Shown: piece after piece, positions 1-6,045 of the stretch
Numbering within the stretch: the stretch's first letter is position 1
How the letters are laid out: every line of letters starts with the position of its first letter
NCBI GenBank assembly: GCA_947469815.1
Contig: CANIRI010000104.1
Span: 1-7,726, forward strand
Length of the DNA stretch: 7,726 nucleotides
From: Comamonadaceae bacterium
GTDB lineage: Bacteria > Pseudomonadota > Gammaproteobacteria > Burkholderiales > Burkholderiaceae_C
Direction of reading: 5' to 3'
Notes under the pieces: generated by a model
What the model was told of the DNA's origin: nothing
The model's input: only the letters and a program-made list of their open reading frames with translations
Databases searched by the model: none
Position numbers and translations under genes: made by a program

Positions 1-290
1 ATCACCGGGGGCTGCAGGGTGACGATGCGCGCAATCCGTGACAGGCTGCGTTGCGGATCCGCGTCGTCGCCGCCCGATATGTAGGCAATCTCCCGCTCGC
101 CCAGAATTTGCACGCGGTAGGGGTGGATGTAGTTGAGATAGCCCACCAAATCGGCCCCTGAACGGGCGGCGCGTACGGCCACCTCATCGAAACGCCGCTC
201 AGAGGCGCCCAGTCCGGCGACCCACTGCCAGTGCAGACGGTTACGAAAGGCCTCAAACAGGACATCGGCACTGACAACGGTAGGTTTCAT
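1..290 (-). CDS. hprK: HPr kinase/phosphorylase, N-terminal part (cut by window edge)
   Basis: Only the first 96 codons are present; the gene continues past position 1. The start is the ATG at 290-288, opening [10 protein letters not shown]. The visible part matches the N-terminal, non-catalytic domain of HprK, including the family-typical stretch [18 protein letters not shown] at about residues 53-70. The Walker A loop and the HprK signature needed for catalysis would lie beyond the window, so activity cannot be judged. In the family, HprK phosphorylates and dephosphorylates a serine of HPr in the cytoplasm. In betaproteobacteria it acts with the nitrogen PTS rather than with sugar uptake. 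It follows ptsN by 40 bases on the same strand, which fits co-transcription. Only a weak ribosome-binding sequence (AAGG) lies close before the start. The identity is fairly sure from both sequence and neighbours. Confidence 0.88.
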   Translation of the reverse strand, partial: MKPTVVSADVLFEAFRNRLHWQWVAGLGASERRFDEVAVRAARSGADLVGYLNYIHPYRVQILGEREIAYISGGDDADPQRSLSRIARIVTLQPPV

Positions 291-330
291 GCGCCTTGTC
301 TACCGGTTGGTGTGCTGGTGCGGGGAAATG

Positions 331-807
331 CTAAGAGTTCAGCGCTTGGAGCTGGCCGGGCCAGTCCCGGATCAGCGCGTGCAGGGCATCTGCGGTCCCG
401 CTGCGCCGCATGGCCTCCCGGCGCGCTTCGTCGCTCAGGAGCGCGGCAATTTCGGACAGGAGTTCAAGGTGTTTTTGGGTCGCAGCCTCGGGCACCAGCA
501 AAAAAACCAGCAAATCAACGGGTTCGTTATCGGGCGCGTCAAAGCCAATGGCTTGCTCCAACAGAAGCACCGCCGCCAAGGGCAACTTCAAGCCCTTGAT
601 GCGGCCATGGGGCACTGCAACGCCGTTACCCAGGCCGGTGGAGCCGAGCCGCTCACGGGAAAACAAGCTGTCTGTCACCAAGGCCCGGCTGAGCCCGTGT
701 TGGGACTCAAATAGGAAGCCCACCTCCTCAAATGCGCGCTTTTTGCTGGCAATGTCGGTCCCGGTCAGGACCTGCTCCAGGGGAAGAATGGCGGCTAGGC
801 GGTTCAT
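331..807 (-). CDS. ptsN: PTS nitrogen-regulatory IIA protein (EIIA-Ntr)
   Basis: The 158-residue protein is about the usual PtsN length (E. coli 163). It is a single cytoplasmic PTS EIIA type-2 domain. The phosphorylated histidine is His67 in the motif GNGVAVPHGRI (residues 60-70), and the conserved HLELLSEIAALL segment follows at about residues 113-124. In the family, EIIA-Ntr receives phosphate from NPr/HPr and controls targets such as potassium transport and nitrogen or stress regulation; it does not transport sugar. The start MNRLAAILPLEQVL is family-like, but no clear Shine-Dalgarno sequence precedes it, so translation may depend on coupling or on a weak site. It lies 79 bases downstream of hpf, with a hairpin and T-run in the gap, and 40 bases upstream of hprK. 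The residues needed for function are present. Confidence 0.95.
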   Translation of the reverse strand: MNRLAAILPLEQVLTGTDIASKKRAFEEVGFLFESQHGLSRALVTDSLFSRERLGSTGLGNGVAVPHGRIKGLKLPLAAVLLLEQAIGFDAPDNEPVDLLVFLLVPEAATQKHLELLSEIAALLSDEARREAMRRSGTADALHALIRDWPGQLQALNS

Positions 808-829
808 AAAGTGCGCGGATTATGCATAG

Positions 830-851
830 AAAAGCCGCCCATAGGGCGGCT
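830..851 (-). terminator. Small terminator-like hairpin between hpf and ptsN
   Basis: Read on the minus strand, GCCGCCC (850-844), a TAT loop and GGGCGGC (840-834) form a perfect GC-rich stem. One further A-T pair (851/833) closes it, and the run TTTT (833-830) follows. This is the form of a short Rho-independent terminator. It sits 36 bases after the hpf stop and 22 bases before the ptsN start. It would therefore end or attenuate transcription from hpf into ptsN-hprK. The T-run is short, so partial read-through is likely. Confidence 0.6.
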
Positions 852-886
852 GAAGGGGGGAGGTCCGCGCGCCCCGGGTGGCGGGT

Positions 887-1216
887 TTACATCAGGCGCT
901 TAGGCGCTTCGTGCTGATGGTCCTGCAGCTTGTCCTTGTACCGCACCACCTGGCGGTCTAACTTATCGACCAGGGCGTCGACAGCGGCGTACATATCTTG
1001 GTGGGCCGATTGGGCGAACAAATCACCGCCTTTGACATGGATATTGCACTCCACCTGCTGGCGGGTTTCCTTGGCCTTTTGCTTCTCGATCGACAACAGC
1101 ACCTTGACGTCGACCATCTGGTCAAAATGCCGTATCACACGGTCTAGCTTCTGGATCACGTAGCTACGCAGTGCAGGGCTCACATCGAGGTGGTGTCCGC
1201 TAATCGTCAGGTTCAT
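887..1216 (-). CDS. hpf: Ribosome hibernation promoting factor, short form
   Basis: This 109-residue protein belongs to the HPF/RaiA (sigma-54 modulation) family. It begins MNLTISGHHLDVSPALRSYV, and the whole length is one domain of beta-alpha-beta-beta-beta-alpha type. Recognisable parts are the basic first helix (about 15-32), VDVKVLLSIEKQK (36-48) and the second helix around AVDALVDKLDRQVVRYKDKL (78-97). There is no long C-terminal dimerisation domain, so it is the short type that in proteobacteria acts with other factors to pair 70S ribosomes into inactive 100S dimers in stationary phase. The start is supported by GGAGA at 1227-1223, seven bases before the ATG. rpoN, the frequent upstream neighbour in proteobacteria, is not here; the upstream gene is divergent corA. 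hpf therefore probably has its own promoter in 1217-1538, though I could not place one convincingly. Confidence 0.94.
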   Translation of the reverse strand: MNLTISGHHLDVSPALRSYVIQKLDRVIRHFDQMVDVKVLLSIEKQKAKETRQQVECNIHVKGGDLFAQSAHQDMYAAVDALVDKLDRQVVRYKDKLQDHQHEAPKRLM

Positions 1217-1356
1217 ACCGATTCTCCAAGTCTTTCAGGTTGAAATTCCCCGGGCTGCCCCGGAGGCGCTCATGCGAAGGGAGACCAAATCCGCGCGGCC
1301 TTTCAGCCCACTGCGCGCCTATTTGCCCACCTTGGCGACCCCTTTGTACCCAGTTT

Positions 1357-1386
1357 CCCGTCACGCGCCGGTGCCATAATGACGGG
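1357..1386 (+). promoter_or_regulatory. Possible corA promoter -10 within a 7-bp inverted repeat
   Basis: CATAAT at 1375-1380 differs from the sigma-70 -10 consensus at one base. No good -35 box lies 16-18 bases upstream; AGTTTC at 1352-1357 is poor. The candidate -10 lies inside and at the edge of a perfect inverted repeat, CCCGTCA (1357-1363) and TGACGGG (1380-1386). This arrangement could be an operator for a dimeric regulator, or chance. If the -10 is used, transcription would start near 1387 and give a leader of about 150 bases before corA. Confidence 0.3.
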
Positions 1387-1431
1387 CTGCGTCACTTCCG
1401 GGAGCGAACCCCTTGAACCCCTACCCCTTAC

Positions 1432-1525
1432 GGTAGCTTTCACACTATTGCGGGCCAGAGTCCTGTCGCCAGAAAGCTATACCTCCTCTCAATGAATCGT
1501 GTTGAATCATTGGACTCTGGCCCGC
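1432..1525 (+). promoter_or_regulatory. Candidate structured corA leader RNA with pseudoknot topology
   Basis: Helix B is a perfect 14-bp inverted repeat: GCGGGCCAGAGTCC (1450-1463) with GGACTCTGGCCCGC (1512-1525), separated by 48 bases. Helix A is a perfect 8-bp pairing of TAGCTTTC (1434-1441) with GAAAGCTA (1472-1479). It can be extended by GG (1432-1433) to CC (1482-1483) past a two-base bulge. The arms come in the order A-B-A-B, so they either form a pseudoknot or compete. A minor stem AATGA/TCATT (1491-1495 / 1507-1511) sits in the last loop. Helix B ends 13 bases before the corA ATG and covers the region where a ribosome would bind. No T-run follows, so it is not an ordinary terminator. 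It does not match the M-box, the yybP-ykoY element or any other riboswitch I can recognise from memory. A role in sensing Mg2+ or another cation is inferred from position only. Confidence 0.5.
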
Positions 1526-1538
1526 GAACGCTCAGCCC

Positions 1539-2528
1539 ATGCTCAACATATTCACGCTGGCCAATGGCCGGCTATTCCAAGAAGAAATTGATTCGCTAGA
1601 GGAGCTCGCCCGGTTTCAGCCAATTTGGGTGGATCTGGAGTCGCCCTCGCCGGAAGAAAAACGCTGGATCAAACAGTACTTCGGTCTGCTGATTCCGGAT
1701 GACGCGATGGACGAAGACATCGAAGAATCCGCCCGTTTTTACGAAGAAGAAAACGGCGAGTTGCACATCCGCAGCGACTTCTTGATCGCCGATGAAGATG
1801 AGCCGCGCACCGTGCGCACCGCCTTCATCCTGAACCTCGTCAACGAGAGTCTCAATAGCAAAGGCGTGCTGTTTTCCATCCACGATGAAGACGTCCCGGT
1901 CTTCCGCTTGCTGCGCATGCGCGCGCGCCGCTCACCCGGCCTGATCACCGACGCCAAGGACGTGCTACTCAAGTTGTTTGACATGGACGCCGAGTATTCG
2001 GCCGACACGCTCGAAGGCATTTACGACGCGATGGAAAAGGTCAGCAAGAAAGTGCTGGCCGGTAACGTCACCGACGAGATTGCCGGCGAAGCGCTGGCCG
2101 CCATTGCGCGCCATGAGGACTTGAGTGGACGCATCCGCCGCAACGTGATGGATACGCGGCGCGCGGTCAGCTTCATGATGCGCTCCAAAATTCTGACCTC
2201 CGATCAATTCGAGGATGCGCGCCAAATTTTGCGCGACATCGATTCACTCGACTCGCACACCGCGTTTCTGTTTGACAAGATCAACTTCTTGATGGATGCC
2301 ACGGTCGGTTTCATCAACATCAACCAGAACAAGGTCATCAAGATTTTTTCGGTGGCCAGCGTGGCGCTGCTGCCGCCCACCTTGGTCGCCAGCGTGTACG
2401 GCATGAACCTGAAGTTCCCGGAATTGCTGTTCTTGGGGGAATGGAGCTACCCCTACACGGTGGCGCTGATGGTCTTTAGCGCCGCACTGCCCATGTGGTA
2501 CTTCGGTAAACGCGGTTGGCTTAAGTAG
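1539..2528 (+). CDS. corA: CorA-family magnesium/divalent cation transporter
   Basis: The 329-residue protein has the CorA layout: a long acidic cytoplasmic N-terminal domain (about 1-265) with helical segments, then two C-terminal membrane helices (about 270-287 and 304-322). The signature YGMN is at residues 287-290, directly after the first membrane helix, and the protein ends in a basic tail (GKRGWLK). In the family, five subunits form an inner-membrane channel for Mg2+, and also Co2+ and Ni2+, gated by Mg2+ binding to the cytoplasmic domain. Clusters such as DDAMDEDIEE (54-63) and IADEDEPR are acidic. The start MLNIFTLANGRLFQEEID looks like that of betaproteobacterial homologues, and the next in-frame Met (57) is too late. 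No Shine-Dalgarno sequence precedes the ATG, and a 14-bp stem ends 13 bases upstream, which points to post-transcriptional control. The gene converges on fadD. Substrate choice (Mg2+ versus Co2+/Zn2+) cannot be read from sequence alone. Confidence 0.93.
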   Translation: MLNIFTLANGRLFQEEIDSLEELARFQPIWVDLESPSPEEKRWIKQYFGLLIPDDAMDEDIEESARFYEEENGELHIRSDFLIADEDEPRTVRTAFILNLVNESLNSKGVLFSIHDEDVPVFRLLRMRARRSPGLITDAKDVLLKLFDMDAEYSADTLEGIYDAMEKVSKKVLAGNVTDEIAGEALAAIARHEDLSGRIRRNVMDTRRAVSFMMRSKILTSDQFEDARQILRDIDSLDSHTAFLFDKINFLMDATVGFININQNKVIKIFSVASVALLPPTLVASVYGMNLKFPELLFLGEWSYPYTVALMVFSAALPMWYFGKRGWLK

Positions 2529-2533
2529 GCCGG

Positions 2534-2554
2534 TTGCGCGTATCAATCGCGCAA
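2534..2554. repeat. Inverted repeat at the convergent corA/fadD ends
   Basis: TTGCGCG (2534-2540) and CGCGCAA (2548-2554) are a perfect 7-bp inverted repeat with a 7-base loop. The right arm and most of the loop are the last codons and stop of fadD, and the left arm is in the 14-base gap after the corA stop. The hairpin could help end both convergent transcripts. No T-run follows on either strand, so it is not a standard intrinsic terminator. Confidence 0.4.
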
Positions 2555-4213
2555 GGCGCGGCGCAGGATTTTGCCGACCGGAGTTTTGGGCAACTCGGTG
2601 CGGAATTCAATGAATTTAGGTTGCTTGTAGCCCGTGAGGTTGGCGCGGCAATGGGCGCGCACCGCATCTTCGGTCAGGGATATGTCATGTTTGACCAGCA
2701 CCAACTTCACCGCCTCCCCGGTCAGCACATCCGGCACACCCACGCAGGCGCATTCGCGCACACCCGGCAATTCCGAAACCAGATCCTCTAACTCGCTGGG
2801 AAACACATTGAATCCGCTGACCAGAATCATGTCCTTCTTGCGGTCCACAATGGTGAAGAAGCCGCGCGCGTCCATGACGCCGATGTCGCCCGTTTTCAGG
2901 TAGCCGTCGGCGGTCATGACTTTGGCGGTCTCGTCCGGCCGCTGCCAGTAACCCGCCATCACCTGCGGGCCTTTGACGGCGATCTCGCCCGGCTGGCCCA
3001 GGGCCACCTTGTGACCTTCGTCGTCCAGAAGTTTGACCCAGGTATTGGGCAGCGGCGGGCCGATGCTCCCATCATGCGACGTGATGTCAGCCGGGTTGCA
3101 GCAAACGCTGGGAGAGGTTTCGCTCAAGCCATAACCCTCGCAAATCGCACAGCCGGTTTTCTCCAGCCATTGCCGCGCCACGCCACGCAGCACGGCGGTA
3201 CCACCGCCCACGCTGCTGGTCAGGTGGCTCCAATCCACGCGCCCAAAATCCGAATGATTCACCAAGGCACTGAAGAGTGAGCTGACCGCCGGAAAGGTGT
3301 GGATGCGGTGCGGTGCGAGCGCCTTCAACACCGCCGGAATATCGCGCGGGTTGGGGATCAAAATCGTTTTACCGCCCAGACGCAAGCTCAGCATCATGCT
3401 GATGGTGAAGGCAAAAATATGGTACAGCGGCAAGGCACACACGCCCGTCGGTTGCTCGCCCGCAGGAATACGGCGCATGGCCGGAAGATTCCAGGCTTCG
3501 GACTGCAGCACATTTGCGACTAAATGCCGGTGTAACAGCACCGCACCTTTGGACACGCCGGTGGTGCCGCCGGTGTACTGCAAGACCGCCACATCGTCGG
3601 GCCCGATGACGGGTTTGGTGAAGCTGCCCCTGCGCCCCTGCGCGATCGCTGCGTTGAAGCGCACCATCGCAGGTAGCTGGAACTCCGGCACCATGCCCTT
3701 GACTTTGCGCACCACCCAATTCACCACCGCACCTTTGACAGGCCCCAGCAAATCACCCATCGCGCAGACCACCACATGCGCCACGCCGGTGTTCGCCACG
3801 CATTTCTCCAGGGTACTGGCAAAGTTTTCCAGAATGACAATCGCCTTAGTGCCGGAGTCCTTGAGCTGGTGCTCCAGCTCGCGCGCGGTGTACAGCGGAT
3901 TCACATTCACCAGCACATATCCCGCACGCAGAGTCGCAGCAACCGCCACGGGGTACTGGGGCACGTTGGGCATCATGATGGCCACGCGATCGCCGCGCGC
4001 CAGACCCAGGCCCTGCAGGTAGGCCGCAAAGCCAGCGCTCAGGTCCGCCAGTTCGGCGTAAGCCAGGTCCCGACCCATGAAATGGAAGGCCGCGCGCTCG
4101 GCATAGCGCGTAAAGCTCTCCTCCATCAATGCCACCAGCGAGGGATAGACCCCCACATCGACATCCGCCGGAACGCCGGGCGGGTAATGGCTTAACCAGA
4201 TGCGCTCGGTCAT
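2543..4213 (-). CDS. fadD: Long-chain fatty acid-CoA ligase (AMP-forming)
   Basis: The 556-residue protein is a full-length member of the AMP-binding (ANL) superfamily, close to FadD in length (E. coli 561). Motifs in order are the ATP loop YTGGTTGVSKG (213-223), GYGLSETSP (360-368), TGD (441-443), the hinge region DRKKDMI (457-463), GFNVFPSELE (467-476) and PKTPVGKIL (542-550). The last contains the catalytic lysine, Lys548. The N-terminal MTERIWLSHYPPGVPADVD is typical of beta- and gammaproteobacterial FadD. The enzyme would activate fatty acids with ATP and CoA at the inner face of the membrane, feeding beta-oxidation or lipid synthesis. The chain-length range is inferred from family resemblance, not seen. 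Its ATG is 31 bases after the pntB stop, with only a weak GGA before it. It may be read from the pnt promoter. It is convergent with corA. Confidence 0.9.
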   Translation of the reverse strand: MTERIWLSHYPPGVPADVDVGVYPSLVALMEESFTRYAERAAFHFMGRDLAYAELADLSAGFAAYLQGLGLARGDRVAIMMPNVPQYPVAVAATLRAGYVLVNVNPLYTARELEHQLKDSGTKAIVILENFASTLEKCVANTGVAHVVVCAMGDLLGPVKGAVVNWVVRKVKGMVPEFQLPAMVRFNAAIAQGRRGSFTKPVIGPDDVAVLQYTGGTTGVSKGAVLLHRHLVANVLQSEAWNLPAMRRIPAGEQPTGVCALPLYHIFAFTISMMLSLRLGGKTILIPNPRDIPAVLKALAPHRIHTFPAVSSLFSALVNHSDFGRVDWSHLTSSVGGGTAVLRGVARQWLEKTGCAICEGYGLSETSPSVCCNPADITSHDGSIGPPLPNTWVKLLDDEGHKVALGQPGEIAVKGPQVMAGYWQRPDETAKVMTADGYLKTGDIGVMDARGFFTIVDRKKDMILVSGFNVFPSELEDLVSELPGVRECACVGVPDVLTGEAVKLVLVKHDISLTEDAVRAHCRANLTGYKQPKFIEFRTELPKTPVGKILRRALRD

Positions 4214-4224
4214 GGAATGATCCA

Positions 4225-4242
4225 GCGCCGCGCCAAAGGCGC
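4225..4242 (-). repeat. Short hairpin in the pntB-fadD gap
   Basis: GCGCC (4230-4234), an AAA loop and GGCGC (4238-4242) form a 5-bp GC-rich stem. GCGCC also occurs a second time at 4225-4229 as an alternative arm. It occupies most of the 31-base gap between the pntB stop and the fadD start on the minus strand. There is no T-run, so it is more likely an mRNA stabilising or processing hairpin, or chance, than a terminator. Confidence 0.3.
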
Positions 4243-4244
4243 CT

Positions 4245-5672
4245 CTACTCGATAGCCTTCACCATATCTTCCACGACCTTCTTCGCGTCGCCAAAGACCA
4301 TCATGGTTTTGTCCATATAGAACAGTTCGTTGTCCAGACCGGCGTAACCGGCTGCCATAGAGCGTTTGTTGACGATGATGGTCTTGGCCTTGTAGGCTTC
4401 CAGAATAGGCATGCCATAAATAGCGCTGCCCTTGATCATGGCCGCAGGGTTGACCACGTCGTTCGCACCCAGAATGATGGCGACGTCGGCCTGGCCGAAT
4501 TCGCCGTTGATGTCTTCCATCTCAAACACCTGGTCGTAAGGGACTTCTGCCTCGGCCAGCAGCACGTTCATGTGGCCGGGCATACGGCCGGCAACCGGGT
4601 GGATCGCGTATTTGACGGTGATGCCGTGCTCGGTGAGTTTGTGCGCCAGTTCTTTGACCGCATGCTGCGCCCGCGCCACCGCCAAACCGTAGCCCGGAAC
4701 GATGATCACGGTCTCTGCATTGCTGAGCACAAACGCAGCGTCGTCGGCGCTGCCGCTCTTGACCGCGCGCTGTTCGGTTGAGCCCACTGCCACGCCCGTC
4801 TCGCCGCCAAAGCCACCCAAAATCACATTCAAGAATGCTCGGTTCATCGCCTTGCACATGATGTAGCTCAGGATCGCGCCCGAGGAGCCCACCAAGCTAC
4901 CCGCAATGATCAGCATGCTGTTGTTCAGACTGAAGCCGATGCCGGCAGCCGCCCAGCCCGAATAGCTGTTGAGCATAGAAACGACGACGGGCATATCGGC
5001 GCCACCAATCGGGATGATGATCAGCACGCCCAGCACAAATGACAAGGCCAGCATGCCTAGGAAGGCATTCCAGTCGCCGGTGAACATGAACACCAAGCCC
5101 AGGCCCAGCGTCAGCAAGCCCAGCGCCAGATTGACCATGTGTTGTCCAGCGAATACCACCGGAGCGCCCTGGAACAAGCGGAACTTGTAGCTACCCGACA
5201 ACTTGCCAAATGCGATCACCGAACCGCTGAAGGTGATCGCGCCAATGGCCGCGCCCAGGAACAACTCCAAACGGTTGCCCACCGGAATATCCAGCGTACC
5301 CGTACCAGCGCCCGTGATGCCGAATGCAGCGGGTTCGACCACGGCTGCCACAGCGATAAACACCGCCGCCAAACCGATCATGCTGTGCATGAAGGCGACC
5401 AGTTCGGGCATCTTGGTCATCTCGACCCGTTGGGCCATCACCGCACCAGCGGCACCGCCGACCAGCAAGCCCAACAAAACCCAGCTCAAACCATCGGCCT
5501 GGCCGGCCAAATTGACAATCAGCGCAGCGGTGGTCAACACCGCAATAGCCATACCGGCCATGCCGAACATATTGCCCCGGATGGACGTGGTGGGATGGCT
5601 CAGGCCTTTGAGGGCCTGGATGAAGCAGATGCTGGCCACCAAGTACAGCAGGGTCACCAAATTCATGCTCAT
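4245..5672 (-). CDS. pntB: NAD(P)+ transhydrogenase subunit beta (domain III plus membrane part)
   Basis: The 475-residue protein has the normal PntB length. Residues 1-280 are a series of hydrophobic membrane helices. They include FMHSMIGL with His96, which corresponds to the proton-channel His91 of E. coli PntB, and [17 protein letters not shown] (224-240). Residues 295-475 are the NADP(H)-binding domain III, with [11 protein letters not shown] (326-336), [18 protein letters not shown] (358-375), GANDVVNP (402-409) and KRS...GYAG (436-445). With PntAa and PntAb it forms the inner-membrane complex that couples proton entry to hydride transfer from NADH to NADP+. The ATG at 5672-5670 overlaps the pntAb stop by four bases (ATGA), a classic coupling arrangement, and AGGAG at 5684-5680 lies seven bases upstream. 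A second ATG two codons in (MNLV) is possible but poorly spaced. No key residue is missing. Confidence 0.97.
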   Translation of the reverse strand: MSMNLVTLLYLVASICFIQALKGLSHPTTSIRGNMFGMAGMAIAVLTTAALIVNLAGQADGLSWVLLGLLVGGAAGAVMAQRVEMTKMPELVAFMHSMIGLAAVFIAVAAVVEPAAFGITGAGTGTLDIPVGNRLELFLGAAIGAITFSGSVIAFGKLSGSYKFRLFQGAPVVFAGQHMVNLALGLLTLGLGLVFMFTGDWNAFLGMLALSFVLGVLIIIPIGGADMPVVVSMLNSYSGWAAAGIGFSLNNSMLIIAGSLVGSSGAILSYIMCKAMNRAFLNVILGGFGGETGVAVGSTEQRAVKSGSADDAAFVLSNAETVIIVPGYGLAVARAQHAVKELAHKLTEHGITVKYAIHPVAGRMPGHMNVLLAEAEVPYDQVFEMEDINGEFGQADVAIILGANDVVNPAAMIKGSAIYGMPILEAYKAKTIIVNKRSMAAGYAGLDNELFYMDKTMMVFGDAKKVVEDMVKAIE

Positions 5673-5986
5673 GATTGGGCTCCTGCGGCGGGTGCTTTTT
5701 TCTCTTTCTTGCGGAACATCTCGAGCATGCGCCGCGTCACCAAAAAGCCGCCGAACACATTGACCGCCGCCAGCGCCACCGCCAGCACGCCCATGGTTTT
5801 ACCCAGGGGTGTCACGGTCAGGGCCGCTGCGAGCATCGCTCCCACAATGATGATGGCCGAGATCGCATTCGTGACCGCCATCAGCGGCGTATGCAAAGCG
5901 GGCGTGACGGTCCAGACCACGTGGTAACCCACGTAAATGGCCAGCACGAAAATAATCAAATTGGTAATGGTGGGATCGACTTGCAT
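5669..5986 (-). CDS. pntAb: NAD(P)+ transhydrogenase subunit alpha, small membrane part (PntAb)
   Basis: This is a 105-residue membrane protein with three predicted helices at about 9-27, 36-55 and 65-83, and a charged lysine-rich C-terminal tail (FRKKEKK). The segment [18 protein letters not shown] (28-45) is the hallmark of the membrane part of the alpha subunit. In E. coli this part is fused to the soluble domain; here, as in Rhodospirillum rubrum, it is a separate gene. It supplies part of the proton-conducting domain II with PntB. Its stop overlaps the pntB start by four bases. The gap to pntAa is 59 bases and holds a hairpin with an eight-T run. No strong Shine-Dalgarno sequence is visible before the ATG at 5986-5984. 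Confidence 0.95.
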   Translation of the reverse strand: MQVDPTITNLIIFVLAIYVGYHVVWTVTPALHTPLMAVTNAISAIIIVGAMLAAALTVTPLGKTMGVLAVALAAVNVFGGFLVTRRMLEMFRKKEKKAPAAGAQS

Positions 5987-6009
5987 ATAAGTTTCAGGCT
6001 CGGATTCAG

Positions 6010-6041
6010 AAAAAAAACTGCAGGTGTACGGCGGACCTTGC
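6010..6041 (-). terminator. Hairpin plus eight-T run between pntAa and pntAb
   Basis: On the minus strand, GC-A-AGGT (6041-6035) pairs with ACCTGC (6025-6020) across a 9-base loop. The stem has six base pairs with one bulged A. After two bases (AG) comes an uninterrupted run of eight T (6017-6010). The form is that of a weak intrinsic terminator or attenuator, starting five bases after the pntAa stop and inside the operon. The stem is short and imperfect, so it may lower rather than stop transcription into pntAb-pntB-fadD. Confidence 0.4.
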
Positions 6042-6045
6042 GGCC

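Larger units (their letters stand above)
1217..1538. other. Divergent intergenic region between hpf and corA
   Basis: No conserved protein gene is visible in these 322 bases. The left part (about 1217-1300) is the probable 5' leader of hpf, with the hpf ribosome-binding site and a small GC hairpin (1250-1254 / 1259-1263, loop CTGC). The middle is plain GC-rich sequence with no motif I can defend. From about 1357 on, the sequence is dense in complementary segments and appears to be the promoter and structured leader of corA, described in separate entries. Confidence 0.7.

Noticed and set aside
2..277. Minus-strand frame of 91 codons at the left edge
   Set aside because: It is out of frame with the recognisable HprK N-terminus encoded from 290.
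1361..1380. Sigma-54 type promoter for hpf on the minus strand (TGGCAC near 1371-1376)
   Set aside because: The required GC at the -12 position, ten bases after the GG, is absent (TG instead).
1450..1525. Small transposable element (MITE) bounded by the 14-bp inverted repeat
   Set aside because: No target-site duplication flanks the arms, and the second interlocking helix has one arm outside the repeat.
1450..1525. Intrinsic terminator before corA
   Set aside because: The loop is 48 bases and no T-run follows on either strand.
3297..4022. Plus-strand frame of 241 codons opposite fadD
   Set aside because: It is antisense to a complete fadD carrying all its motifs; no family resemblance or supporting start signal.
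5139..5927. Plus-strand frame of 262 codons opposite pntB and pntAb
   Set aside because: It is a GC-driven shadow of conserved coding sequence with low-complexity His/Gln/Ala composition.
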